Shown: positions 35,801-46,944 of the stretch, piece after piece
Position numbering within the stretch: position 1 is the stretch's first letter
Layout: every line of letters begins with the position of its first letter
Made by a program: the position numbers and the translations under genes
Notes under the pieces: model-generated
Told to the model about the DNA's origin: nothing
Seen by the model: the letters and a program-made list of their open reading frames with translations, nothing else
Database searches by the model: none
Assembly: GCA_013368315.1 (NCBI GenBank)
Contig: JAACJM010000196.1
Span: forward strand, 89,204 to 153,203
Length of the DNA: 64,000 bases
DNA from: Tetrapyrgos nigripes
Lineage: Eukaryota > Basidiomycota > Agaricomycetes > Agaricales > Campanellaceae
Reading direction: 5' to 3'

Positions 35801-36418
35801 CTGGACAGTGCTATTTCGAGTGGAGGAAGTAATCTTTCGGTGGGGCAACGACAGATTTTAGCACTTGCTAGAGCAATTGTGAGAGGAAGTAAGTTGTTGA
35901 TATTGGACGAAGGTGAGTCTTTATCTGCTTACTTTAACTGTGTCACTTACCAACTGGCGATTTCCACCTGCGATAGCAACATCTGCGATAGGTGGGTCAA
36001 TAATTTCATCAAATTTCTTGCAGGACGCTGACACAACGAAGACTACAAAACCGACTCAATAATCCAATCTTCCCTTCGTAACGAGCTGAAAGGAGATGTT
36101 ACACTGATCACGGTTGCTCACCGTTTGCAGACTATCATGGATGCTGACAAAATTGTAAGCAGTCTTTTTGACTTCTCAGCTCTCCTTGACGCTGACATTC
36201 ATTTATCCACGCTTAGATGGTCTTGGATGCTGGAGAAGTTGTGAGTCTAGTCTCAACCAATGCACTACCTATGACTGAGATATGTTCGACAACAGCTCGA
36301 ATTTGATAGTCCAAAAGCCCTGCTGCAGATTGAAGGAGGGAGACTGCGTTCCCTCGTCGATGAATCAAATGACAGGGATATCCTGTACCAGATGGCGAAT
36401 GCCAACGGGAAGGTTTGA
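29835..36418 (+). CDS. ABC-C (MRP/YBT1-like) full transporter, copy B, with a frameshift in NBD2
   Basis: This is a near-identical duplicate of the transporter at 15100-21680, with the same start ([14 protein letters not shown]), exon layout, Walker and signature motifs, one-base exon (32376) and GC-AG introns. Here the N-terminal membrane region is in frame ([14 protein letters not shown]). A run of five T at 35755-35759, against four in copy A, shifts the frame at AAGLF just upstream of the NBD2 signature LSVGQRQ and Walker B. If real, it would remove the second ATP site and the C-terminus. Differences between copies are mostly silent or in introns; amino-acid changes such as H-to-I/Q near the TM segment at 31310 are mild. 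The two copies therefore carry complementary lesions. A homopolymer sequencing error cannot be excluded. Confidence 0.9.
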
Positions 36419-36619
36419 GTGGAGGGTCAAGCAGTTAAAATATATACGCCAGATTTAGAGAATGGACCTTGTTTGATCCACTTCGAGACTACGAGTTCGA
36501 GTGCACTTTGGATGAGTCACGTTGCAAATGTACAGAATTTCTATGTAAACGACTTGCTATTATGTAGGGCCGAAATCATTTTGTGGTCTGACAGCACAAG
36601 ACCATACTCTCCCACTAGT

Positions 36620-36725
36620 CTGGATGCCTGCACCTGCACCTGACCAAAGCCTGCAAAGATTGAGAGAGCAAAGAGCGATAGGAATGCATACAGAGTCAGA
36701 AGCTTCTGAGTGAATATCGTAGGTG
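36620..36725 (-). pseudogene. Broken duplicate of the small secreted-protein gene
   Basis: This matches exon 1 of the gene at 21883-22376 (KLLTLYAFLSLFALSIFAGF). The start codon corresponds to ATA instead of ATG. Exon 2 and most of the intron are deleted, and the TATA box of the parent lies outside the duplicated block. It cannot encode the parent protein. Confidence 0.8.
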
Positions 36726-36820
36726 AGAAGGATAAGAGAGAGAGAGAGAGTGTGTGTAGAGATCCTAAGAGGGAGGCCTGAGGGATGCGATGAGGGAGTG
36801 ACCAGCACTTGCTGAAATTG

Positions 36821-37600
36821 TCCATCGCCTGTCTTCTCGACTTACTCTCTCATTTTCCTTATCATCTTCTCACTCTGTGATACGTTGGGTTGCCCAATCT
36901 CCTCCTTTTTCTCCTGTGAAGAACGAGAGAAATAGGGATACTTTAGAGTCCTTGGTGGAGTATTTCACCTTGTTCTGATGTAGGTAGTTGTTAAACGAGG
37001 CTAACCATTGCTTCACCTCATCACATTCTCCAGTGAATGCATCAGGTTTCCTTCCTTGTTCAGAAGTGCTATTAGAGTTGTTAGGCGCTATGTCGGACAT
37101 GGCCAAGTTGTCTGGATCTGATGGGTCTGGAGAAGGAGAAGGGTTTAGACGATGAGGGACTACGGATGGTCCTTCAGTAGACGGAATTATGGGAGAGGAA
37201 GGGTTGTTTGGTTCTAATGGATCAGGGGAAGGATTTTCAGGAGGGGTTGATGGGTTATTAGAAGATGGATCTGGTAAAGAATCTGATGCAGAAGACAGAT
37301 TAGGTATAGAGGAAGATTCTGGGTTCGGTTGAGTGTTTGTGGGGGTAGATGTTCCCTGGTCTTGTTTGGTTTTGGAATCAATTATAGGATGAGCTTTTCG
37401 AATAGTGAGTTCTTGGTTGTGTGTTACAACTTCACACTCGATAGGAAGGGATACAGGAAGTGTTTGGGTGTTGTACCTGTTAATACAGGGCTGATTTTCA
37501 CAGAATATATAGGGGTTTGAATTCTCTGAGTTATAATTACAGTCAAGAGTGGTTGGTTTGAAGAAGACATGTGGACGATCTGCACAGGGAAGATTTGGAT
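36821..37600 (-). pseudogene. Truncated Ty3/gypsy gag (Gy2-related)
   Basis: On the minus strand this reads a Pro/Ser-rich N-terminal region (PNPESSSIPNLSS and similar) and then a capsid segment RKPDAFTGECDEVKQWLASF with YSTKDSKVSLFLSFFTGEK. It is clearly homologous to the Gy2 gag segment GVKPEKFTGDRNQTKDWMAEF. An in-frame TGA lies at 36870-36872. Homology continues past it to about 36821 and stops abruptly at the copy B duplication boundary, so the 3' part of gag and all of pol are missing. No LTR for this fragment was identified. Confidence 0.8.
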
Positions 37601-38113
37601 CTGCAGATGTGGACTGTCAACTTGTCATATACTGCTTCTACAATCTCTTAGGGCCTTTTCTTCTGCCCTTTAAATCAGAACGAGGATTCAAAAATGAAGG
37701 AGGAAGGTGTGCTGCAGTTTGTAAGGAACGGAGGTCCTGTAGGTGTATTGTACTCTCTGAAGAACAGAGGTCCCGTAATCCTAACAACAGTTTCCTTGGT
37801 GAGACACCAAGCATGGGGTCGAAGGCAAGTGACTCAGCCAACAACTACCTTCCACTCAAGACAAGGTGTATAGTTTGGGGGTAGGGAGACACTAAAGCTC
37901 TCACAGTAGATCTAGAGAAACCAAATCTTCAAGGAAGAAACAAAAGAAGTATAATTGAAGTGAAGATGAGATGGAGTAGCACTTTGACTGGGTGAAGACT
38001 AGTTTGGATGGGTGATGACAGGTAAAAGGATGTAAAGGGTAGGTGATGGGAAGGATCGGAATGTGGTAGAGGATGGGTAGAAGGTGAGAAGGATGATTAT
38101 AGATGAGGGAGAG
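37601..38113. other. Probable 5' leader of the truncated gag element; Gy1 target site
   Basis: No LTR could be identified. Purine-rich sequence with repeated ggatgggtagaaggtgag-like motifs leads up to the GAGAG target site (38109-38113) of Gy1. Confidence 0.4.
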
Positions 38114-38745
38114 TGTAATATCTATGCTTCCGTACATCTTTCCGATCGTATCCGATCCTTTTCCGAACTTCTTTTCCTTTTATTTCGAACTTCATTCCTT
38201 TTCATCCCGAACACTTTCCGATCATTCATTTCCGATTCATACCTGAGCTCCACTATTAATCTCCACAAACGGATCCCATCCGGGAACCCGTGATTCATTT
38301 CGGATAACTACCGGATAGCTCGTATCTAATCTCCAAAACTTACTCCACTTCATCTCCAATCCGTTCCACTTTGTTTCCACTTTGTTTCCACTTTGTTCCG
38401 CAGTACTCCATCTATCTCCAATAGCACCATGTGCTTTTCCTTTATTTCCGAACCATCCCTATCTTACTCCTCTTCATTCCGATAGTTTCTGAAGTAGTAC
38501 TTAAGCTAGCAACTTTGTAGTAGATAGCTTAAGTCTAAAATCGAATTAGCTGGTCTCCTAACCTCATCCGACTTCAGACAACATAGTACCGTCTTAACGG
38601 ATTCCATTCCGTGTCTTCCTTATACTTCTATCTCAGAGACTACCAGTTCTGCCCAGATTCGTCTTCATCCTTTCCCAAAACCCCAATAAGACTTCCGCTC
38701 GGGTCCGACGTGTTTCCTAACGCTAGGATCTGCCCGGACTTAACA
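38114..38745 (+). repeat. Gy1 5' LTR
   Basis: Starts TGTAATATCTATGC and ends GGACTTAACA. It contains a short tandem repeat (tttccactttg) in three copies near 38370-38395, against two in the 3' LTR. It also contains the self-primer sequence AAGTCTAAAAT at 38531-38541. Confidence 0.95.
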
Positions 38746-38747
38746 GT

Positions 38748-38758
38748 ATTTTAGACTT
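38748..38758 (+). promoter_or_regulatory. Gy1 primer-binding site (self-priming type)
   Basis: ATTTTAGACTT begins two bases after the LTR end. It is the exact reverse complement of AAGTCTAAAAT at 38531-38541 inside the LTR. This is the layout of Tf1, where the 5' end of the mRNA folds back to prime reverse transcription. Confidence 0.85.
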
Positions 38759-38775
38759 CACTCTTGTTGTCTACA

Positions 38776-40232
38776 ATGTCCCAACGTTCTCAACCACGAA
38801 CTCCTTCCCCGACACCGAACCTTACGGTCCCAGTAACTCCATTCAAAAACGCTTATTATTCCAACCTCTTCTGTAACGTTCAAATTCGCCAACACAGACG
38901 CTCTGGCAGCATTTTCGCATGTCCGAGCCCAACCAAACCCTGTACGAGTCTGTTCAAGGAATTCCTCGATAGCTGGGACGGCCCGGAGCCAGGAGACTCC
39001 GCAACCCTTACACAAACCCAAAGCCGTTCATACGTCCAACAGCAAACTCAAGGATCCTCTCGAGCAGGACCCTCGCGTACAACCGCCAATCCCGATGACG
39101 GCCGAGGTCCTCCACCGGGCCAGCAGTATGGTCAGGGAAATGACGGGGACGACAATGAACAACACCAGGGTGGTGGAGGAGGTGGATCTGACGACGGTGG
39201 CGGAGGACCACTGGATGGTGGGCCTCCAGGAGGAGAAGATGGTTCTGATGATTCCGACGACGATGACGACGAAAGGAGGCAGTTCATTACCACCCTCCAA
39301 AGTTTCAACGAGATCATCGGAAAGGTTACACCTGGTCACAGTGAAAAGACGGAAGTGAAGAAACCTGACGTTTTCGATGGGTCGGATCCGAAGAAGCTCC
39401 GTCCGTTCCTGATCCAGATCCAGATTAATCTCCAGAACCGTCCCAAGGCATATGCGACTGATGCCGCAAAAATCAGTTTCACTCTTTCCTATCTCTCCGG
39501 CACTGCGCTCGAATTCTTTGAGCCGGAAATCCTCAACCCGGATCCTGAGGAACCCGCTCTGTGGACCCTTGACTTTGGTATTTTCGTCAAGGAACTGAAG
39601 GACAACTTCGGGGTTTTTGACGAGGTCGGGGATGCTGAGGACCGATTGGAGGCCCTATTCATGAAGGATTCTGATTGGGCCACGAAGTACTGCGTCAAGT
39701 TCCAACAGCTTGCTTCGCAGGTCGCTTGGGATGAGAATTCCTTGCGACACTTTTTCCGAAAGGGTTTGGCTCCGCGAATCAAGGACGCCCTTGCCCTAGT
39801 CTACGAGGAACAGAACCTTCCCCGTCTCAAATCCCAGGTTCTCCGAATCGATTCCCGTTACTGGCGTCGCCAAACTGAGAAGAAACGGGAAGAAGCGAGC
39901 GGGGGAAAAGGGAATTCCAGGGGGAAAGGCTCGGGAGGTAATAGTTCCGGTTCCAGCTCCGGAAAGTCCTCAAACTCCGGTAAAGGTGGGAAATCTGGAA
40001 ATTCCTCCAATTCCTCCAATTCCAACTATAATCCCAACTCTAACTCATCCTCATCGTCTTCATTCCTTCCGGCCAGAAGAAACCCTGGGCCAACAAGCTC
40101 GGGAAGGACGGAAAGCTATCCCAGGACAAAAGGGACCGCTGCAAGAAGAACAATCTCTGTATGTTCTGTGGCGGGAAGCATTCGACGGATGATTGTAACA
40201 AGCGGAAAGCGGCGAATGAGGCTCACGGCTGA
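38776..40232 (+). pseudogene. Gy1 gag (capsid, zinc knuckle), frameshifted
   Basis: Starts MSQRSQPRTPSPTPNLTVPV. An acidic Gly-rich region (DDSDDDDDERRQ) precedes the capsid (KPDVFDGSDPKKLRPFLIQ ... LRHFFRKGLAPRIKDAL), a Ser/Gly-rich linker and a zinc knuckle CMFCGGKHSTDDC (CX2CX3HX4C). The knuckle is in a different frame from the capsid, so a one-base change occurred in the Ser-rich stretch near 40040-40065. The frame ends at TGA 40232. Confidence 0.88.
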
Positions 40233-40389
40233 GCTGCAAACACGGAAAACACCTCCTCTGGTAATACTTCCGTGACTGGCACTGCTTCCACGCAGTCCCC
40301 AAAATAGTCAGCGACTCTGATGCCTCGGCACGAGGTTGGAGTTGCGTTGACCGGGATCGTGCCAATCAGGAGGTTACTCTCAACGCCGC

Positions 40390-43300
40390 CGCTCTTTCCA
40401 TTAAATCCTTAGTCCTTCCACTTTCTATTCCTTCATATACTAAACCCGAACTTTCCATTTCTTTTCCGTCGCTTTTGGATTCTGGTTCTTCAGATTGTTT
40501 TATCGACTCCACGTACGTTTCCGAACATTCCCTACCTACCTTTTCCATTCCTCCCGTTCGTCTACGCTTACTTGATGGTTCCGTACCCTGCACCCTGAAT
40601 AAAGTATGCTGTTTTTTCCGTTTACTTTCCGAAGGGGGAACAAATTCCTCTTGATTTTTATGTCACGAATCTCGACTCAACTTGTAAGGGAGTCCTCAGA
40701 TATAGTTTCCTTTCCCACTACAACCCGTTGGTTGACTGGGTAAAAGGAAACATCGAATTCCGTGACCCCGAACTGGTTGCTGTCACCCTGAGCTCTGAAC
40801 CCTGTGTGTCGCCCTCTGAGGCTGACCCGGGTTCTCCGGTTTCCACACCGCTTCTGGCTGCAACGCCACCCATTTGTTCTAAATCATCATGGCCGTACGA
40901 ACCCATCTATTCCTATCCCTCCGTCTCGCAAATGGCGTCTTCCGTTGACGACACCCGCATTAGTATCATCAGAGCAGCAGCTTTCCTTCACTGTTGCAAA
41001 CAGGATCAGCTCGAACCAATGGCGCTCCGGTTAACCCCGGATGCTGAGGTTCATGCGAAAGCCTCAAATTCGGAAACCCCACCTTCTCCAAAGGCTCCCG
41101 GATACTTAGCTGACTATTCCGATGTGTTTGACGAAGGACTTTCAGATAAACTGGCTCTGCATCGTCCCTACGACCTCAAGATTGATCTTGTCAAGGGCGC
41201 GGCTCTGCCGATTGCCCGGATTTATCCAGTATCCGACAGGGAATTAGGAGAATTACGGAAATTTATCGACAAACATCTGACTATAGGTTTTATCAAACCT
41301 TCATCTTCGCCCTTCGCGGCTCCAGTCCTCTTTGTGAAGAAGAAAAGCGGAGAGCTTCAGCTTTGCGTTGACTTCCGTGGCCTCAATGCCATCACGAAGA
41401 AGGATAGGTATCCGCTTCCGCTTATTTCCGAGCTTTTAGACACTCCCCAGCACACGAAAATCTATACCAAGTTGGATCTCCGTCATGCTTACCACTTGGT
41501 CCGCATCACCGAAGGGGATGAATGGAAAACCGCTTTCCAGACCCGCTACGGATCCTTCGAATGGAAAGTGATGCCTTTTGGTCTCAGTAATGCTCCCGCT
41601 GCTTTTCAGCGATTTATCAACGACATCCTTAAGGATCTCCTCGACGTTACCATCATCGTCTATCTCGACGACGTCCTGATCTATTCCGACAATGAGGAGG
41701 ACCATCAGAAGCACGTTCGCGAAGTATTCCGTCAGCTCCGAGAGCACGGACTCTTCGTCAATCCCGAAAAATGCTTCTTTTCCGTTGATACCGTGGAGTA
41801 TCTAGGCTACATTCTCTCCCCTGAAGGGTTAACGATGGATCCTTCTAAAATCCAAACTATCCTGGAATGGCCCGTTCCTTGGAAGGTCCGGGATATACAA
41901 TCCTTCCTAGGCTTCTGTAATTTTTACAGACGCTTCATCTTCAATTATTCGGATATCGTCGTACCCCTAACCTGTCTCACCTGAAAAGCTATCCCATGGA
42001 AATGGACGCAGGCATGCCAGGAATCTTTCGATTACCTTAAGCACACTTTTACTTCCGCTCCGATCCTTGGTCATTGGGTTCCGAACCAAAAGATCATCGT
42101 TGAAACCGACGCTTCCGACTACGCTATCGCCGCAATCCTCTCTCTCCAGTACGATTCTGGAGAGATTCATCCCATCGCATTCCATTCACACACCTTACAA
42201 TCCGCCGAACTCAATTACGACGTTCACGATAAGGAATTGCTTGCCATTTTTGAAGCTTTCCAAATCTGGCAACACTACTTGGAAGGCTCCGGATCCCCTA
42301 TCGATGTCGTTACTGATCACAAGAATTTGGAATATTTTTCAACCACCAAAATTCTAACATGACGACAAGTCCGATGGTCCGAGTATCTTTCTGCTTTCAA
42401 TCTCATTATCCGGTTCCGACCGGGTAAACTAGGTGCAAAACCCGACTCACTCACTAGACAATGGGACGTCTACCCAAAAGAGGGGGATAGTGACTACGCC
42501 AAAGTTAATCCACAGAATTTCCGCCCAGTCTTCACCCAAGAACAGCTTTCCGAATCGCTCCAAGCCTCTTTCCTTGAAGGACCCATTCTCTGTGCATCCA
42601 TTATCATGGATATCGAGAAACTCCATTCCACAATCCGAGAATCCTACACTTCCGATCCGGAATCACAAGCCAGTCTCAAACTAGCTAAGGATTCCTCATC
42701 ATCCCAATGGAAACTTGATGACTCCGGGTTACTACGCTTGGACGATAGGATATTCGTTCCTGGTGCTTCCGACCTTAGACTTCAAGTTTTGCGACAGCAC
42801 CATGACCATTCCCTAGCAGGACACTTCAGACAAAACTGGACGCTTGACCTTATCCGACGCCACTATACCTGGCCAAAGGTCTGAGAATTCATTCGGGATT
42901 ATGTCGCTTCCTGTATGGTTTGTGGTCGCAACAAGCCTCGTCGACATCGTCCTTATGGTCTCTTAAAGCCACTTCCTGTACCGGTCCGTCTGTGGGATTC
43001 GATTTCCATGGATTTTATTGAACAACTACCGGATTCCAATGGATACACAGCAATCCTGGTAATTGTGGACCGCACATCCAAACAGGGAATCTTCATTCCA
43101 ACTCATGATACCATTACATTGGAACAGCTTGCGGAATTATTTGTTCTTCATGTTTTTTCTAAGCATGGTGTTCCTAACCATGTCACTTCCGACCGCGGTT
43201 CCGAATTCGTTTCCCATTTTTTCCGATCCTTAGGAAAAGCTTTGAATATGGAACTTCACTTCACTTCGGGTTATCACCCGGAAGCCGACGGACAAACCGA

Positions 43301-44071
43301 GCGCACCAATCAGACACTCGAGCAGTACATCCGGATCTATTGTTCTTACCAACAGGATAATTGGTCTTCCCTACTTCCCATCGCTGAGTTCGCTTACAAC
43401 AACGCTCCGAACGCTTCCACTGGAATCACACCCTTCTTCGCAAATAAAGGGTTTCACCCAAACTTAACGGTTCATCCCGACTACAATCTCACTTCCGAGT
43501 GCGCCCGACATTTCGTTGTCAATCTCGAGGAACTTCATGGTTTCCTTCGGGATGAGATTCGGGAAGCTCAGAAATGTTACAAAGTACAGGCTGACAAGCG
43601 CCGTCTGGATTTACCAAGGTTTTTGTGTCTGCCAAACACATAAAAACTACAAGACCCACTCCGAAGTTCTCTGAGAAATTCCTTGGTCCATTCAAAGTTA
43701 TCTCTTGTCCGAGCTCTCTTTCTTATGCCATAAAGCTCCCTGACTATCTCCGTGGGATCCACCCCGTTTTCCATGTGTCCCAACTCAAACCCGCTGTTCC
43801 CAACACGATTCCGAATCGTATCCCAGATCCACCCGCTCCGGTCGAGATTGAAGGTGAACTTGAATATGAAATCACTGAAATCTTAGACTCGAAAATCGAT
43901 CAGCGCCATCAGAAATGTCCTCTACTATATTTGGTACAGTGGTCTGGTTATGAAGGCACCGACGAAGAATTTTCCTGGCTTCCCGTGGATGAGCTTACAG
44001 CCGAAGAAGCTATAGACGAGTACCATGAGAAAAATCTGAACAAACCCGGTCCTCTTCCAATTTCATCTTAA
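40390..44071 (+). pseudogene. Gy1 pol: protease, RT, RNase H, integrase, chromodomain (disrupted)
   Basis: Protease LLDSGSSDCFID lies near 40470. RT spans about 41160-41960 with VDFRGLNAIT, FGLSNAPAAFQ and the catalytic YLDD. RNase H follows (VETDASDYAIAA ... DKELLAIFEAF ... TDHKNLEYF). Integrase has the zinc region HHDHSLAGHF ... CMVC and the DDE triad in SMDFIEQLP, TSDRGSEF and the downstream Glu. A chromodomain (YLVQWSGYEGTDEEFSWLP) sits at about 43860-44040. In-frame TGA codons lie at 41982-41984, 42360-42362 and 42882-42884. Frameshifts lie near 40610 (after protease) and 43610 (before the chromodomain). Confidence 0.93.
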
Positions 44072-44298
44072 TCCTTATCTTTCCGACGTTTTCCGTCCCT
44101 TCCAGCGCTCTTCACTAATTTCGATTTATTCTATTTTTTCTCATTTTTTCCTTTTACTCCGATTGCATCTTAACTTCACTCGAAAATTTGTTCCGAGAAA
44201 GTTTTTTGCCCATCTGGGTCCGGTCGAGTATCCATTACAAAAAAATCTATATACAATTGTTCGTGTCCATCGCGTCCGGCACGCATCCATCCCCTTCC

Positions 44299-45330
44299 TC
44301 AATCTTCCTCTACCACTGCCTTTGATCTCGGTTTCTTCCCCTTTCCCTTCTTCTTCAGCTTCCCGAGTGAATCCGGCATGTCCAGCAACCTTGCCTCCAT
44401 TCCCGTCCACTCCTCATCCTCCATTTTGGGAAGTGGGATATCCGACGATTCTGCGATCGGTTCTAGAACATTCCCCATATGGATGAGGCGACGGAGTTGG
44501 GCCAACTGTATGGCACAAAGGGTCGAGACGTCGGGAATGACGGCTTTCCGACCGGTGAAGCTACACCCCACGCGTGATGCTGTGCAGGACTTGCAAGCAC
44601 GTTTCCCGTCACCTTGGGACGTGCACTCCAAACCGAGCCGGGTACACCGGGAACACCACTACACAAAATCAAGGTCACTATCCGAAGGTAGAAAAACAGA
44701 AAAAGCAAACGTACCTCGGCATACGCCTCTCCCTTCTCCACCTCAACCTCTTCCTTGCTCTCCGAGTCTTCATCCCCAGATCCCTCGTCCCTACGTTGCC
44801 TCCGAGCTGCACGAGGACTACTCGGTCCGGGATTCGCTTTCCTCTTTCCTCTCACCTTTTCTGATGGGCCCGCATCAGAATGCTCCACTTCCATCTCCGT
44901 GCCCCGTTCTGTCTGTTCCTTCTCCTTCCTTACCCATTCCTCCAGCTGCTTCCTCTCCTCAGCCTCCAATTCCTCCTTCGCCTTTTCTGCGTCTTTCCGC
45001 GTCTTTCCGCTGCTCCAACCACAACTCCATCAACTCCTGCGCAGCCTCGTATTCCTCCATCAGAACTTCATGTGCTTGTTGAGCTGAAGCCGATTCCGTT
45101 AGCATCCGTGGAAAACCCAATTCAAAAAAAAAAGATCACGCACCATTTTTATTTTCCTGACGGACCCGATGCTTTTCCATCACCCTCATACTATCATCGA
45201 TCACTTGCTCCACCAAAGGTTCGGGTTGCACAGGAGCCAGAGGTTTCGCATTGGACGTTGTCCATTCAGTCATATACTCCGTCAGGAGCATGGAGACGTC
45301 AAGGGGAACGTAGGAGGTGGTGGAAGACAT
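44299..45330 (-). pseudogene. Antisense gene inside Gy1: coiled coil plus Zn2Cys6-like motif
   Basis: Encoded on the opposite strand between pol and the 3' LTR. It starts MSSTTSYVPLDVSMLLTEYM at 45330. A first intron (gtgcgt..cttcag) leads to a charged coiled coil (HEVLMEEYEAAQELMELWL, then RKQLEEWVRKEKEQ) and an acidic, basic-patched region (KVRGKRKANPG). A second intron (44714-44659) splices EAYAE to WCSRCTRLGLEC and on to CKSCTASRVGC. The spacing is CX2CX6CX9CX2CX6C, like a fungal binuclear zinc cluster. The tail ends GKGKKPRSKAVVEED. A 10-bp tandem duplication (gtctttccgc twice, 44991-45010) shifts the frame in the coiled coil, so this copy is broken. The canonical introns on the minus strand argue for a real antisense transcript in the family. 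Confidence 0.7.
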
Positions 45331-45622
45331 CGATAACGGTGAAGTTGGTTTTGCTCTGCTTCCGAGGGCTCTCCCTTTTATACGTTTTCAAATACGCGCA
45401 CGGACCATCCTTATTGTTTCCTGTTCATTTCGTTACCAATTACTTAATTTAGAAACCATTCACAATCCCGATCGTTTCCATTCGTTTCTGATTCCATTGT
45501 TCATTTTCCGGGGTCCACCCCTTTTCTATTTTTTCTTCTTCTATTGTCTTTTCAACTTCATTCCAACGGATTACTATTCGTTTCCATGCCTCTCGAGGGC
45601 TCGAGGCCTAAGAGGGGGATAC
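45331..45622 (-). other. Region between antisense gene start and Gy1 3' LTR, with polypurine tract
   Basis: Must contain the promoter of the antisense gene, if any lies outside the LTR. The plus-strand polypurine tract AAGAGGGGGA lies at 45610-45619, just before the LTR. No other coding sequence. Confidence 0.6.
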
Positions 45623-46243
45623 TGTAATATCTATGCTTCCGTACATCTTTCCGATCGTATCCGATCCTTTTCCGAACTTCTTTTCCTTTTATTTCGAACT
45701 TCATTCCTTTTCATCCCGAACACTTTCTGATCATTCATTTCCGATTCATACCCGAGCTCCACTATTAATCTCCACAAACGGATCCCATCTGGGAACCCGT
45801 GATTCATTTTGGATAACTACTGGATAGCTCGTATCTAATCTCCAAAACTTACTCCACTTCATCTCCAATCCGTTCCACTTTGTTTCCACTTTGTTCCACA
45901 GTACTCCATCCATCTCCAATAGCACCATGTGCTTTTCCTTTATTTCCGAACCATCCCTATCTTACTTCTCTTCATTCCGATAGTTTCCGAAGTATTACTT
46001 AAGCTAGCAACTTTGTAGTAGATAGCTTAAGTCTAAAATCGAATTAGCTGGTCTCCTAACCTCATCCGACTTCAGACAACATAGTACCGTCTTAACGGAT
46101 TCCATTCCGTGTCTTCCTTATACTTCTATCTCAGAGACTACCGGTTCCACCCAGATTCGTCTTCATCCTTTCCCAAAACCCCAATAAGACTTCCGCTCGG
46201 GTCCGATGTGTTTCCTAACGCTAGGATCCGCCCGGACTTAACA
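45623..46243 (+). repeat. Gy1 3' LTR
   Basis: Matches the 5' LTR (38114-38745) from TGTAATATC to TTAACA. It is followed by the GAGAG target duplication. Confidence 0.95.
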
Positions 46244-46944
46244 GAGAGAGGATATGTGGGTGCCCTGTGGTGATACACCAACAAATACACAAAATGAAAC
46301 TGGGGATGGGCAGAAGTGAATGGTAATACACTGCTTGAGTAGGTGCAGCTACCTCTGAAGGCAAACTAAGCACAAGACGAAGGTGAAAACAAAACTGGCT
46401 CGGAATTGAAGAAGACTTATTACGCATCTACAAGGACCGCACAATACGACAAGCAACTATACGAACACACCTCCACAAGTACAGCACTATATGACAAGTG
46501 GAATGTTTGGTATGTAAAGACTGAGCACTGAGAAAATGAAGTTAAGCAGCTCAAGGGGTATGACACCTCCCACTGAAGAAGGACTGTAGATGACTGCTTT
46601 CCACAGGAACAATACTCGTATTGCTGTTGCACTGTATCTGTATGAAGGCAGTTACAAGCAGTTGTTGTATGATAAGGTAATCGAAGTGTGCTTTTATAGT
46701 CAGCCACATGATTAGCTAAGTACTATATAGTAGTTTACTATGGTCCATCAAGCCTCTGAGTCCATATGTGGTTCATAGGTAATCGTTGAGTGTTAGTAGG
46801 AGTCAGGGATTGTAAGTACATGCTGAACGCATCATCAATCACAGTCCAGACGAGATATTTCTTGTCTGAGTAGTAAAACGAAGTCGGAAATCTGGTAAAT
46901 GAACTGTTTTGTATAGTGACCTCATCCAAACAAAGAATAGTAAA
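46244..46944. other. Sequence flanking Gy1, unclassified
   Basis: Joins to 38113 when Gy1 is removed. No clear gene. ORFs on the minus strand here lack family resemblance. It may be LTR or leader sequence of an old retroelement. Confidence 0.35.

Larger units (their letters stand above)
29533..36819 (+). repeat. Segmental duplication, copy B
   Basis: Direct copy of 14801-22479. The left boundary is at gtgcaacggtgtgacgg. The right boundary is at gcttgctgaaat, where the sequence switches to a gypsy gag fragment. Copy B lacks most of exon 2, and the intron, of the secreted-protein gene present in copy A. Confidence 0.93.
38114..46243 (+). mobile_element. Gy1: Ty3/gypsy chromodomain retrotransposon (Tf1/sushi-like), complete but inactive
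   Basis: An 8.1-kb element bounded by LTRs of 632 and 621 bp (TG..CA) and a perfect 5-bp target duplication GAGAG (38109-38113 and 46244-46248). Order: LTR, PBS, gag with zinc knuckle, protease, RT, RNase H, integrase, chromodomain, an antisense gene, polypurine tract, LTR. The integrase lies after RNase H and a chromodomain is present, which places it in the chromoviruses. Three TGA stops and several frameshifts inactivate it. The LTRs differ by an 11-bp repeat unit and roughly a dozen substitutions, so the insertion is fairly recent. Confidence 0.95.

Noticed and set aside
38700..38780. tRNA-primed PBS for Gy1
   Set aside because: No TGG-type tRNA 3'-end complement follows the LTR, whereas an exact 11-nt self-complement does.
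40728..41984. Gy1 RT ORF as an intact host gene
   Set aside because: It is the middle of pol between flanking LTRs with a target-site duplication; the frame continues past TGA into RNase H.
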